A stretch of 13,694 nucleotides of DNA. Origin: JAVBKA01 sp031546715 (GTDB taxonomy: Bacteria > Bacillota > Clostridia > Oscillospirales > UBA929). Made by a program: the position numbers and the translations under genes. Under the pieces are notes generated by a model. That model did no database searches. It was not told the origin of the DNA and worked only from the letters and a program-made list of their open reading frames with translations. Of the stretch, positions 1 through 6,540 are shown piece after piece. Location of the stretch: positions 1 through 13,694 of the forward strand of contig JAVBKA010000177.1 of the NCBI GenBank assembly GCA_031546715.1, in the 5' to 3' direction. Numbering within the stretch: position 1 is the first letter of the stretch; each line of letters starts with the position of its first letter.

Positions 1-34
1 GCACTTGGGCGACGAAAAGGGCGCTTTGCACGAT

Positions 35-54
35 GGCGGCAGACGTCTGCCGCC
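35..54. repeat. 20-base perfect palindrome
   Basis: GGCGGCAGAC is followed directly by its exact reverse complement with no spacer. In RNA it would fold with a small loop. No T-run follows, so a classical terminator is not supported. It could be part of a dispersed repeat or the stem of an upstream gene's 3' end. Confidence 0.6.
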
Positions 55-177
55 AATCGCTTTGCCGCCCCGGGAAAAGGAAGTGCCCCCGCGGCATGAG
101 CGGGACTAGAGAAAATATGCGACTATACCAAAGTGCAGCAAACCTCGGGCGAATCACCAAAAGGTTCATCAACCCTC

Positions 178-196
178 GGGCGAACAAAGTTCGCCC
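178..196. repeat. 8-bp hairpin of a GGGCGAAC/GTTCGCCC repeat
   Basis: GGGCGAAC (178-185) and GTTCGCCC (189-196) are perfect complements around an AAA loop. A half copy lies 31 bases upstream (CCTCGGGCGAA at 143-153). From memory, similar GGGCGAAC...GTTCGCCCCTACA sequences are common intergenic repeats in Oscillospiraceae-like genomes; I could not search to confirm this. Confidence 0.55.
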
Positions 197-285
197 CTAC
201 AACCACCCACCCAAAGACACAGCACCCCAAGGTGACGTGCGCAACGCCGCTGCGCTGTGTTGCGTTTCTTCTTACGACTTTTTGA

Positions 286-374
286 TTCGCTTCGGCGAAA
301 AGCAAGAGTTTCGAGCCTTGAGAGGCTCGATAAAAGGCGTTGCCTTTTAAAACCATGAGCTTTTGAAAAAGCTC
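286..374. repeat. Cluster of four consecutive short hairpins
   Basis: Four perfect stems follow one another. The first is TTCGC/GCGAA closing a C(TTCG)G tetraloop (286-299). The second is TCGAGCCT/AGGCTCGA with loop TGAG (311-330). The third is AAAAGGC/GCCTTTT with loop GTT (332-348). The fourth is GAGCTTTT/AAAAGCTC with loop GA (357-374), followed after nine bases by a T-rich stretch (about 383-390). The series lies between whatever is upstream and the efp promoter. It may act as a terminator region for the upstream unit or be a repeat family; the sequence does not decide. Confidence 0.6.
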
Positions 375-495
375 AAGCAAAACTTTTTTACATTTGATGA
401 CAGAAAAAGCTCACGCTTTGGGAAACATTAGCCGAGTCAACCCACAACCCCAATGCCATTTCACCCTCCAAACTGAAACAAACGCAAAAAAACAC

Positions 496-524
496 TTGCT
501 AATTCAATAACTGTAGTGTAAAAT
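496..524 (+). promoter_or_regulatory. Sigma-A-type promoter of the efp-nadAB operon
   Basis: TTGCTA (496-501) and TAAAAT (519-524) are separated by exactly 17 bases, close to the TTGACA/TATAAT consensus, in AT-rich sequence. Transcription would start near 531, about 60 bases before the efp start codon. No other strong promoter was seen up to 5163. Confidence 0.6.
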
Positions 525-553
525 GTTTCGTATATGTTTATAAATAGACATGC

Positions 554-569
554 TGGCATTCTTATGCCA
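554..569 (+). promoter_or_regulatory. Small hairpin in the efp leader
   Basis: TGGCAT and ATGCCA form a perfect 6-bp stem around TCTT, ending seven bases before the ribosome binding site AAGGAGAG (577-584). It lies in the predicted 5' untranslated region and could modulate ribosome access, though a stem this short may also be chance. Confidence 0.35.
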
Positions 570-591
570 ATATTGCAAGGAGAGAATACAC

Positions 592-1155
592 ATGATTACA
601 GCTAGTGATTTTAGAAATGGTGTTACCTTTGAAATGGACGGGAACGTCATGCAAGTCGTTGAATTTCAGCATGTTAAGCCAGGTAAGGGTGCGGCTTTCG
701 TTCGTGTTAAAATGAAGAACGTTATCTCGGGCGGAGTTACAGAGCGCACATTCAACCCTTCAGATAAATTTGAAAATGCATATATCGAACGCCGTGACAT
801 GGAGTATTTATACGCCGACGGCGACCTGTACTACTTTATGGATTGCGAATCCTTTGAACAAATGCCTATCACCCGTGACCTTTTAGGCGATGCATTTCAG
901 TTTGTTAAGGAAAACATGCCTTGTAAGGTGCTTTCCTTTAAAGGAAGCGTTTTTGGTCTTGAGCCTCCCACCTTTGTTGAGCTTTTAATCACTCAAACAG
1001 ACCCAGGCTTTAGAGGCGACACCGCTACTAACGTTACAAAGCCTGCAACTCTTGAAACCGGTGCAGTTATTAAAGGTCCTCTATTTATTGACAACGGCGA
1101 CAAAATCCGTGTTGACACCCGTACGGGAGAATATTTGGAAAGGGCTAAGGGATAG
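592..1155 (+). CDS. efp: Elongation factor P
   Basis: Translation factor that binds between the P and E sites of the ribosome and rescues stalling at consecutive prolines. The 187-residue product has the normal family length (about 185) and three domains: an N-terminal KOW-like barrel (about 1-62), an OB domain (about 65-126) and a C-terminal OB domain. The last carries the hallmark run of TDPG, GDTAT, TKPATLETG and VDTRTGEY between about 144 and 183. Lys32, in the loop P-G-K-G, is the position that other bacteria modify post-translationally; no modifying enzyme is encoded nearby. An in-frame ATG at 550 exists, but 592 has AAGGAGAG at the right distance and gives the family's MI-x-A-x-D-F-R-x-G start. 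It is the first gene of a tightly packed operon. The aminopeptidase gene pepP, often upstream in Firmicutes, is absent. Confidence 0.97.
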   Translation: MITASDFRNGVTFEMDGNVMQVVEFQHVKPGKGAAFVRVKMKNVISGGVTERTFNPSDKFENAYIERRDMEYLYADGDLYYFMDCESFEQMPITRDLLGDAFQFVKENMPCKVLSFKGSVFGLEPPTFVELLITQTDPGFRGDTATNVTKPATLETGAVIKGPLFIDNGDKIRVDTRTGEYLERAKG

Positions 1156-1161
1156 TTTTTT

Positions 1162-1701
1162 ATGAGTTATATGAAAAAAGTTGGTTTTTTAAAAGGCTTG
1201 CTTCAAGGTCTTTCACTGGAGAAAGATTCTAAGGAAGCCCAGCTCTGGAGCGCCATGGTAGACCTCTTAGAAGAAATGGCGGATGAATTAAAAGGACAAA
1301 AGGAAACCCTATCCGCTGTGACAGAGGATATTGACCTTATTTGGGATGAAGTCGAAGCCCTTGATGATGAAATCAACGGCGAGTTTGACGAAGACGATTT
1401 CAATTTCGGCGACGACGATGACGACGATGACGATGACGAAGACGATGACGAAGACGGCGAGCACAAGCACGGACGTGGCTGCGGTCACGGCAAGCGCGGA
1501 GGCTGCTGCGGTGGTCACGGACATGACAATATGCGCGCATTTCCCACTAACGAGCAAGAGGAAGACGGTTACCCAACCTGCCCTAACTGCAACACAGAAA
1601 TTGAAATAACTCCTGAAATTTTGCAAGCAGGCGTTGTTAGCTGCCCCAACTGCAAGCAAAAACTAGCTCTGGATATTACTGAATTTGGAGACGATGAATA
1701 G
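1162..1701 (+). CDS. Acidic zinc-ribbon protein, CD1247-like N-terminal domain
   Basis: A 179-residue soluble protein, six bases after efp. Its helical N-terminus (about 4-72: KVGFLKGLLQGL followed by an amphipathic, acidic helix) resembles the N-terminal domain of the C. difficile CD1247-type proteins, which I recall being encoded beside efp in Clostridia. A run of almost pure Asp/Glu follows (76-99). Next is a His/Cys/Gly-rich stretch (about 101-121) with CGHG, GCCGG and HGH, which looks metal-binding. The C-terminus has a CPNC (140-143) and CPNC (161-164) zinc ribbon. An Asp tract beside Cys/His clusters suggests metal binding or a nucleic-acid or ribosome mimic, but no function is established. 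The start at 1162 has GGGA about ten bases upstream; an in-frame ATG at 1171 is a possible alternative. Confidence 0.85.
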   Translation: MSYMKKVGFLKGLLQGLSLEKDSKEAQLWSAMVDLLEEMADELKGQKETLSAVTEDIDLIWDEVEALDDEINGEFDEDDFNFGDDDDDDDDDEDDDEDGEHKHGRGCGHGKRGGCCGGHGHDNMRAFPTNEQEEDGYPTCPNCNTEIEITPEILQAGVVSCPNCKQKLALDITEFGDDE

Positions 1702-1706
1702 TTTAG

Positions 1707-2597
1707 ATGGACATTCGCTCACTTGCTAAGGAAAAAGATGTGCTGATTTTAGCACATTATTATCAAACTATGGACATTCAAGGTATTGCGGACGTTGTCG
1801 GTGATTCCTTTGAGCTTGCCCGAAAAGCGCAGGCGGCGACTAATCGCTACATTATGCTGTGCGGTGTCAGGTTTATGGCGGAGACCGCCAAAATCCTTAA
1901 TCCTGACAAAACCGTACTGCTTCCTGCGCCTGATGCGGGCTGCCCTATGGCTGATATGATTGATGAAGCTGATGTTTTAGAACTAAAGGCTGCTCATCCT
2001 AAGGCGGCCGTAGTATGCTATGTTAATTCCACTGCCGCAGTTAAAGCGGTTTCTGATATTTGCGTCACGTCCTCCTCGGCTGAGAGGGTTGTGCGCTCGC
2101 TGGCGGAAGATGAAATAATCTTTGTGCCTGACCAAAATCTTGGAGCATATGTTGCCTCTAAGATACTTGAAAAGACCTTTCACTTTTTCTCAGGCTTTTG
2201 CCCTATCCACAATGCAGTCACCGTCAAGGACGTTGAAATCGCAAAGCGACTGCACCCATTGGCTAAAATTATTGTCCACCCTGAATGTATTCCCGAGGTC
2301 GTCGCCTTGGCGGACGAGGTTGGCAGTACGTCCTTTATATTGCAGACAGTTACCAATGCACCAAGCGGCTCGGAGTTTGTCATTGGAACTGAGGAAGGTG
2401 TTGTTCGCAGGCTTATGGAGACAGCACCTGATAAAAGATGCTTCTTGTTAAAAGACCGCTTTTCATGTGTAAACATGAAAAAAACCACTATTGATGATGT
2501 CAGAAATGCTCTTATTAACCTTACACCCACCATTGAGTTGTCTGCTGACGAAATGGATAAAGCCCGCAATTGTCTTGTTCGCATGATTTCGGTGTAA
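1707..2597 (+). CDS. nadA: Quinolinate synthase NadA
   Basis: Condenses iminoaspartate (from NadB) with dihydroxyacetone phosphate to quinolinate, the committed step of de novo NAD synthesis, in the cytoplasm. The 296-residue length is normal. Visible signatures are LAHYYQ near residue 15, IADVVGDS near 27 and VCGVxFMAETAKIL-type sequence around 51-64. Three cysteines sit where the family holds its oxygen-sensitive [4Fe-4S] cluster: Cys79 (AGCPMADM), Cys165 (GFCPIH) and Cys254 (SCVNMK). HPEC (191-194) and TGSE-like APSGSE (218-223) are also as expected. It begins five bases after the previous stop with only a distant GGAG (1687-1690), so translation is probably coupled. It is followed at two bases by nadB, its metabolic partner. 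No regulator-binding site for an NAD repressor was recognised. Confidence 0.97.
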   Translation: MDIRSLAKEKDVLILAHYYQTMDIQGIADVVGDSFELARKAQAATNRYIMLCGVRFMAETAKILNPDKTVLLPAPDAGCPMADMIDEADVLELKAAHPKAAVVCYVNSTAAVKAVSDICVTSSSAERVVRSLAEDEIIFVPDQNLGAYVASKILEKTFHFFSGFCPIHNAVTVKDVEIAKRLHPLAKIIVHPECIPEVVALADEVGSTSFILQTVTNAPSGSEFVIGTEEGVVRRLMETAPDKRCFLLKDRFSCVNMKKTTIDDVRNALINLTPTIELSADEMDKARNCLVRMISV

Positions 2598-2599
2598 CC

Positions 2600-4117
2600 A
2601 TGGAAACTGTTAGAGCTGACGTTTTAATCGTCGGAAGCGGTATTGCAGGACTGTATACCGCCTTGAATTTAGACCCATGCCTGAAGGTCGTTTTTGTAAC
2701 CAAGGAAAGCTTCAACAACAGCAGCTCATGGCTGGCACAAGGTGGAATCGCCGCCGCTATTGACGAAAGTGACTCACCGGAGCAGCATTTTCAAGATACA
2801 CTAATTGCAGGAGCGGGAATATGCAGCAACGACGCCGTTCGGGTATTAGTTGACGAAGGCCCTGCCGACATTGAGGCCCTTAACAGAATGAAGGTCCCCT
2901 TTGACCTTAACAGCGAGGGCGAACTTGCCGTCACCCTTGAGGGCGGACACACAAGGCACAGAGTTGTCCACGCAGGAGGCGACGCTACAGGTCGGGAGAC
3001 GGTAAAAACCCTGTCCAGACTGTGCAGTCAGCGTGAAAATATTACATTTTTGGATGATTCCTTTTTTATAGATTTAATCGTTCAAGACCAGTGCGTAAAA
3101 GGCGCGTACATCTTGAAAAACCGTATTTTTGCCATCGTCGCCCCTTTCGTTGTCCTATGCACTGGCGGGATCGGGCAAATTTTCAGCAACACCACAAACC
3201 CCGGAATCGCCACTGGGGACGGTTTAGGGGCATGTATCCGCGCAGACGTAGCCCTTGAGCACATGGAGTTTATCCAGTTTCACCCCACTGGGCTGTACCA
3301 AAAAAACGAAGCCGATTGTCAAAGCAAACGCACCTTTTTAATCTCGGAGGCTGTTCGTGGCGAAGGCGGGCTTTTGAGAAATGTCAACGGTGAGCGGTTT
3401 ATGACGGGGAAGCATCCCATGGCTGAGCTTGCACCTCGGGATATTGTAGCCAGAGCGATTTTAGCGGAAATGCAAGCCACGAACCAGCCCCATGTCTGGC
3501 TGGATATTACGGAAAAACCCGCCCAGCACTTGCAAACCAGATTTCCCACCATATACAATGAGTGCCTGAATCGCGGAATTGACATCTCTAAGCACTATAT
3601 TCCCGTTGCACCTGTTCAGCATTATATGATTGGCGGAATAAAAACAGATTTACTTGCCCAAACTTCAATGAAAAATCTTTTTGCCGTAGGTGAAGCGGCA
3701 AGCACGGGAGTGCATGGTGCTAACAGGCTCGCATCAAACTCAATGCTTGAATGCTTGGTGTTCGGAAGACGGGCGGCGGCTCAGATAAACGAACTGTCCG
3801 CAACCACCAAAGCGGATTTTGATGTACCGGAGCTTGATAATTTTACAGCGGAAAACGATACCTCGGCAGAGCTTGCGCAAGTGCTGAAAAAGCGAATCCG
3901 AGCCTGCTGCGACAGCTATATAAACGTTGTCAGAACTACAGAAGGACTTGCAAAGGGCAGTAGTGAAATAGAGCAGCTTATCAGCGAAATTGACAAAGCA
4001 GGAAAAAGCGGCAAGGCACTTTGGGAAGCGCGAAACATGGCGCAAACAGCACAAGCGGTTTTTAGAGCGGCTATGCTGCGTAAAAATAGTATTGGGACCC
4101 ATTTTAAAGAAGAGTAA
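2600..4117 (+). CDS. nadB: L-aspartate oxidase NadB
   Basis: FAD-dependent oxidase that turns L-aspartate into iminoaspartate for NadA; in anaerobes fumarate can serve as electron acceptor. The 505-residue product shows the N-terminal dinucleotide-binding motif VGSGIAGL (about 10-17), SSWLAQGGIAA (about 42-53), the flavin-fold GGHTRHRVVHAGGDATG, the family's HMEFIQFHPTGLY, the substrate-side EAVRGEGG and APRDIVARAI (catalytic Glu/Arg region), and GxASTGVHGANRLASNSMLE near the C-terminus. The start is the ATG at 2600; an upstream in-frame TTG at 2570 lies inside nadA and would add ten unconserved residues. It overlaps nothing but sits two bases after nadA, so coupled translation is likely. nadC, which commonly follows, is not here: an HD-domain gene takes its place. 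Confidence 0.97.
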   Translation: METVRADVLIVGSGIAGLYTALNLDPCLKVVFVTKESFNNSSSWLAQGGIAAAIDESDSPEQHFQDTLIAGAGICSNDAVRVLVDEGPADIEALNRMKVPFDLNSEGELAVTLEGGHTRHRVVHAGGDATGRETVKTLSRLCSQRENITFLDDSFFIDLIVQDQCVKGAYILKNRIFAIVAPFVVLCTGGIGQIFSNTTNPGIATGDGLGACIRADVALEHMEFIQFHPTGLYQKNEADCQSKRTFLISEAVRGEGGLLRNVNGERFMTGKHPMAELAPRDIVARAILAEMQATNQPHVWLDITEKPAQHLQTRFPTIYNECLNRGIDISKHYIPVAPVQHYMIGGIKTDLLAQTSMKNLFAVGEAASTGVHGANRLASNSMLECLVFGRRAAAQINELSATTKADFDVPELDNFTAENDTSAELAQVLKKRIRACCDSYINVVRTTEGLAKGSSEIEQLISEIDKAGKSGKALWEARNMAQTAQAVFRAAMLRKNSIGTHFKEE

Positions 4118-4152
4118 CGCTCAGTAAGGGTAACTATGAGCAGGAGGATTTT

Positions 4153-5163
4153 ATGAAGCTTATATCAATCAACTCACTTGATGTCGGGGAAAAGCTTGGT
4201 TATGACATCAGAAGCGGAAAAGGCAGTATGCTGCTCAGAGCTGAAACCTTACTGACGGACAACATGATTCAACGCCTTAAAAAGCTTGGAATTTACTCAG
4301 TTTATATTGACGATGATATGTTTAAGGATGTTGAGGTTAATCTTGCTCTTAGCGTTAACACAAAGGCAAGAACCTTGCAGCTTTTAGAAGATGCCTACGG
4401 CAACTTTAAAAGAGGACGCCAAATTGACCTTGACCCTTTGCGTTTGGGCGCGCGTGAAATATACGAGGAAGTGCGCGTCAGCGTCCGCGAGCCTATTAAC
4501 ATGGTGTCAACCTTCTCGGTTGAAGAGCCTGTGCTGATGCACTGCGTCAACGTCGCTACAATGACTGCCGCACTTGCAACTCAAGCAAAGCTTCCCATGA
4601 ATTTAATTGAAAATTACACCTTCGCGGCACTGGTTCATGATATTTGCCTTGAGGATATCAACGATGATAACGCTAAATCTTATGACCATGTTAAAAAAAT
4701 ATACGAATACTTAAAAGCCGCCAATATCGACGCTACAGCATACATGGCTGCACACCTGCACCATGAACGCTTTGACGGCACAGGCGGACCAAGAAAGGTC
4801 GTCGGCAAGCAGATTCAAGAGGGCGCAAGACTTCTTGCGGCGGCAGATATTTTTGACAGTACATTGTCTGGTATCGGCGGCGTGAAGCGTCTTGAAGCGC
4901 ACCTTGCAATTGAGTACATTCAGTCCCTAAGCGGCTCAGCCCTTGACCCTGACGTAGTGCGACTGTTTACCGAAAATATCGCCATTTATCCCACAGGCGC
5001 GGTGGTTGACCTTAATAACAAATTCCAGGCAATGGTTTTGAAGCAAAACCCCGGTATCCCCTCCCGCCCTGTGCTTAGAATGATGTCAAAAAATGCTGAC
5101 GAACGCATAGAGATAAACATGCTGACAAATCATACGGTGTTTATTGAGAAGGTTAATTTGTAG
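4153..5163 (+). CDS. HD-GYP-like phosphohydrolase with altered motifs
   Basis: A 336-residue cytoplasmic protein behind a strong AGGAGG (4142-4147). An N-terminal domain (about 1-60, ending in a YSVYIDDD strand) precedes an HD-GYP-type domain (about 120-300). HD-GYP enzymes hydrolyse cyclic di-GMP at a two- or three-metal site. The predicted metal ligands are kept: His130, His162-Asp163, His179, His201/203/204 and Asp208. However, the usual HDIGK is HDICLED, losing the conserved Lys, and HHExxDGxGYP is HHERFDGTGGP, losing the Tyr of GYP. The C-terminal tail (YPTGAVVDL, then RPVLRMM) matches the region after HD-GYP domains. It may cleave another phosphodiester, have reduced activity, or act as a c-di-GMP receptor. 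It sits 35 bases after nadB and probably closes the operon. Confidence 0.85.
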   Translation: MKLISINSLDVGEKLGYDIRSGKGSMLLRAETLLTDNMIQRLKKLGIYSVYIDDDMFKDVEVNLALSVNTKARTLQLLEDAYGNFKRGRQIDLDPLRLGAREIYEEVRVSVREPINMVSTFSVEEPVLMHCVNVATMTAALATQAKLPMNLIENYTFAALVHDICLEDINDDNAKSYDHVKKIYEYLKAANIDATAYMAAHLHHERFDGTGGPRKVVGKQIQEGARLLAAADIFDSTLSGIGGVKRLEAHLAIEYIQSLSGSALDPDVVRLFTENIAIYPTGAVVDLNNKFQAMVLKQNPGIPSRPVLRMMSKNADERIEINMLTNHTVFIEKVNL

Positions 5164-5350
5164 GTAAGTGCGCACATGCCCAAGAATGTACTAATCTAAG
5201 AACACGTGTAAAGCCAAGAACGTACTACCTCGATAGTAGGCATGGTCGGAGCTACTGAATAATCCTGTGTGTTAATAATTGTGGCTGCTGATAAATGCGT
5301 TGAGTTTCAACACGCACTGTCAGCAGCCCTTGTAGTTTGAGGTGAAAGTT
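5164..5350 (+). other. Intergenic region with repeats and a long hairpin
   Basis: 187 bases without a gene. It holds near-identical copies of CAAGAAyGTACTA (5181-5193 and 5215-5227) with a weaker copy between them (5196-5210, containing the palindrome ACACGTGT). A TACTA/TAGTA mini-hairpin follows (5223-5238), then the long hairpin at 5283-5328. A seven-codon ATG frame (5176-5199) is present but has no clear ribosome binding site. I match it to no known riboswitch family. Confidence 0.6.
5283..5328 (+). promoter_or_regulatory. Long stem-loop before a membrane-protein gene
   Basis: The outer arms GGCTGCTGA (5283-5291) and TCAGCAGCC (5320-5328) pair over nine bases. After an internal loop, TGCG (5296-5299) pairs with CGCA (5313-5316), and TTGA (5300-5303) can pair with TCAA (5307-5310) around a three-base loop. 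It ends eleven bases before GAGGTG, the ribosome binding site of the next gene. No T-run follows, so it is more likely a cis-regulatory or RNA-stability stem than an intrinsic terminator. Confidence 0.55.
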
Positions 5351-5821
5351 ATGAAGAATAAAATGAAGCTGATGCTCCTGCTTGTCGCCGTAATTTTTGT
5401 CGGTTTTCTAGCTGCAACAATAATACCAATGTCCATGAAATATGAGCTGATGGAATCCAGACGGCTGCTGGAAAGCCTCAGACTGAAGGCGGAAACTGGT
5501 GCAGACGTTTTGGCAGATGTTGACGGGGAAAAAACCGCAGTTACACTTGCTAATTTTTCAAGAGTTATCCAAATGATTAACATTACCGACCTACATCGCG
5601 AGTTTTTTATGCCCAAGGAAAAGGACGGCGGCATTTACATAGCCGTCGGTGAGGACATATCTTTGCACGTCTACCCCACCGGTAACAAGGACGAGGTGCT
5701 GGTTTTCTTTAAGCATCCAGAGAAAAACTCATGCCTTAGAATTGTAGGCTACAGTTCGATGACAGTTTTGTCCCAAGCGGTGTCCCGCGAAGGGTTTTAC
5801 GAAAAAAATAGAAAACGGTAG
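5351..5821 (+). CDS. Unknown single-pass membrane protein
   Basis: I do not recognise this 156-residue protein. A basic N-terminus is followed by one hydrophobic segment (about 6-26) without a lipobox or clear signal-peptidase site, so it is probably a membrane-anchored protein. The remaining 130 residues would lie outside the cell by the positive-inside rule. They contain a predicted helix (about 31-50) and then mixed, likely beta, sequence with IYIAVGEDISLHVYP and DEVLVFF segments. The start at 5351 has GAGGTG six bases upstream; an in-frame GTG at 5342 lies inside that ribosome binding site and is unlikely. It follows a long stem-loop and is separated by 75 bases from another unknown membrane protein, with which it may be cotranscribed. 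Confidence 0.75.
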   Translation: MKNKMKLMLLLVAVIFVGFLAATIIPMSMKYELMESRRLLESLRLKAETGADVLADVDGEKTAVTLANFSRVIQMINITDLHREFFMPKEKDGGIYIAVGEDISLHVYPTGNKDEVLVFFKHPEKNSCLRIVGYSSMTVLSQAVSREGFYEKNRKR

Positions 5822-5855
5822 CTATACGTTTAAGTAAACATAAGCGGCAAAATTA

Positions 5856-5873
5856 GTGTTAAATTAATAACAC
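5856..5873. promoter_or_regulatory. Operator-like inverted repeat
   Basis: GTGTTA and TAACAC are perfect complements separated by six A/T bases, an 18-base dyad typical in size of a repressor site. It ends 23 bases before the start of the next gene, just upstream of its ribosome binding site. I found no convincing -35/-10 pair around it, so regulator binding is only an inference. Confidence 0.35.
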
Positions 5874-5896
5874 AGCGGAAGCAAAAAGAGGTAAAT

Positions 5897-6439
5897 ATGA
5901 ACAAAAAGAAAAAAAGCTACTTAAGTGATTACGAGATTCGGGATGTAAACGGCAAGGAAAAGGCTGTGTACTGCGGAGATGTATACAAGCTTGATGTTGA
6001 CGGCAGTGTGGCGAAAAAATTGAAAGTTTGTTTTGCTGCGCTTGCACTTATTGAGACAGGTCTGTTTATCGGGGCAGGACTGAACAACGGAAGCGCGACT
6101 AGAAATCTTCTTGCCATTTTGCCGTTTATAGTGTCATTTTTGCCACTAATGTTTACATTATCGGGTACAAAGCTACTAATTGACGGAAAAGCGGAGTATA
6201 CAAGAAAGGAGCATGACAGGCTTACGTCTAGAATGCTGTTTTCTCTGGGCGCAATGGTACTTCTGGGACTTATTTCTGCAATTTCTGCAATAACTATTGT
6301 AATTAAGGAGGGACGTGCCGACAGCGGAAGTGCTTTATTTGCAGCATGTGTAGCTCTTTATGCGGCTGTTGCAGGGGCGTTTTTTTATAGTCACAAACGC
6401 TTTTTGCGATTTTCTAAGACACAACTTTCAAAAAATTAA
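5897..6439 (+). CDS. Unknown four-helix membrane protein
   Basis: I do not recognise this 180-residue protein. It begins with a very basic stretch (MNKKKKS) and about 40 soluble residues. Four hydrophobic segments follow, at about 43-63, 70-90, 113-135 and 144-164, and the protein ends in a basic tail (HKRFLRFSK). The even number of helices places both ends on the same side, and the positive charges put them in the cytoplasm. A charged loop (about 91-111) joins helices 2 and 3. The ribosome binding site GAGG lies five bases before the ATG, rather close. The next gene downstream has its own promoter beginning 20 bases after this stop, so a link with the peptide transporter is only positional. 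Confidence 0.8.
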   Translation: MNKKKKSYLSDYEIRDVNGKEKAVYCGDVYKLDVDGSVAKKLKVCFAALALIETGLFIGAGLNNGSATRNLLAILPFIVSFLPLMFTLSGTKLLIDGKAEYTRKEHDRLTSRMLFSLGAMVLLGLISAISAITIVIKEGRADSGSALFAACVALYAAVAGAFFYSHKRFLRFSKTQLSKN

Positions 6440-6459
6440 TCTAAACCTCATCATTAAGG

Positions 6460-6488
6460 TTGACAGAGCGTATACTTTATGATAGTAT
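6460..6488 (+). promoter_or_regulatory. Consensus promoter of oppA
   Basis: A perfect -35 TTGACA (6460-6465) and a -10 TAGTAT (6483-6488) are spaced by 17 bases. Transcription would begin near 6495, about 46 bases before the oppA start. An AACCT/AGGTT inverted repeat (6444-6448 and 6457-6461) overlaps the -35 box and could be an operator or a short stem after the preceding gene. The -35 hexamer coincides with an in-frame TTG that would extend oppA by 27 codons, which argues against that longer start. Confidence 0.75.
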
Positions 6489-6540
6489 TATTACCTACAT
6501 CGTCGGCTTTTACAGACAAATAAAATTTGGAGGGAAAAAC

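Larger units (their letters stand above)
1..495. other. Intergenic region: hairpin and repeat mosaic
   Basis: I see no complete gene here. The first 110 bases are much GC-richer than the rest and contain a 20-base perfect palindrome (35-54). In frame 2, an open stretch runs from the window edge to a TAG at 107-109 and could be the last 35 codons of an upstream gene, but nothing in it is recognisable and the opposite strand is also open there. The rest is a chain of short inverted repeats and an imperfect direct repeat (CCTCGGGCGAA at 143-153 and 174-184). Longer open frames on both strands run through the hairpins and resemble no protein, so I treat them as chance. Confidence 0.7.

Noticed and set aside
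33..380. Open frames on both strands in the first 380 bases
   Set aside because: They cross several perfect hairpins, show no ribosome binding site and no family resemblance.
1203..1466. Minus-strand serine-rich open frame
   Set aside because: It is the complement of the Asp/Glu tract of the zinc-ribbon gene; poly-Ser follows from the GAY repeats.
5176..5199. Seven-codon leader peptide
   Set aside because: It has no clear ribosome binding site, and such short frames occur often by chance.
5164..5350. Cyclic di-GMP or other known riboswitch beside the HD-GYP-like gene
   Set aside because: I could not fit the conserved cores of the riboswitch families I know; only repeats and a plain stem-loop are visible.
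6460..6540. Upstream TTG start extending oppA by 27 codons
   Set aside because: The TTG is the -35 box of the promoter, and the ATG at 6541 has GGAGGG plus an immediate signal peptide with lipobox.
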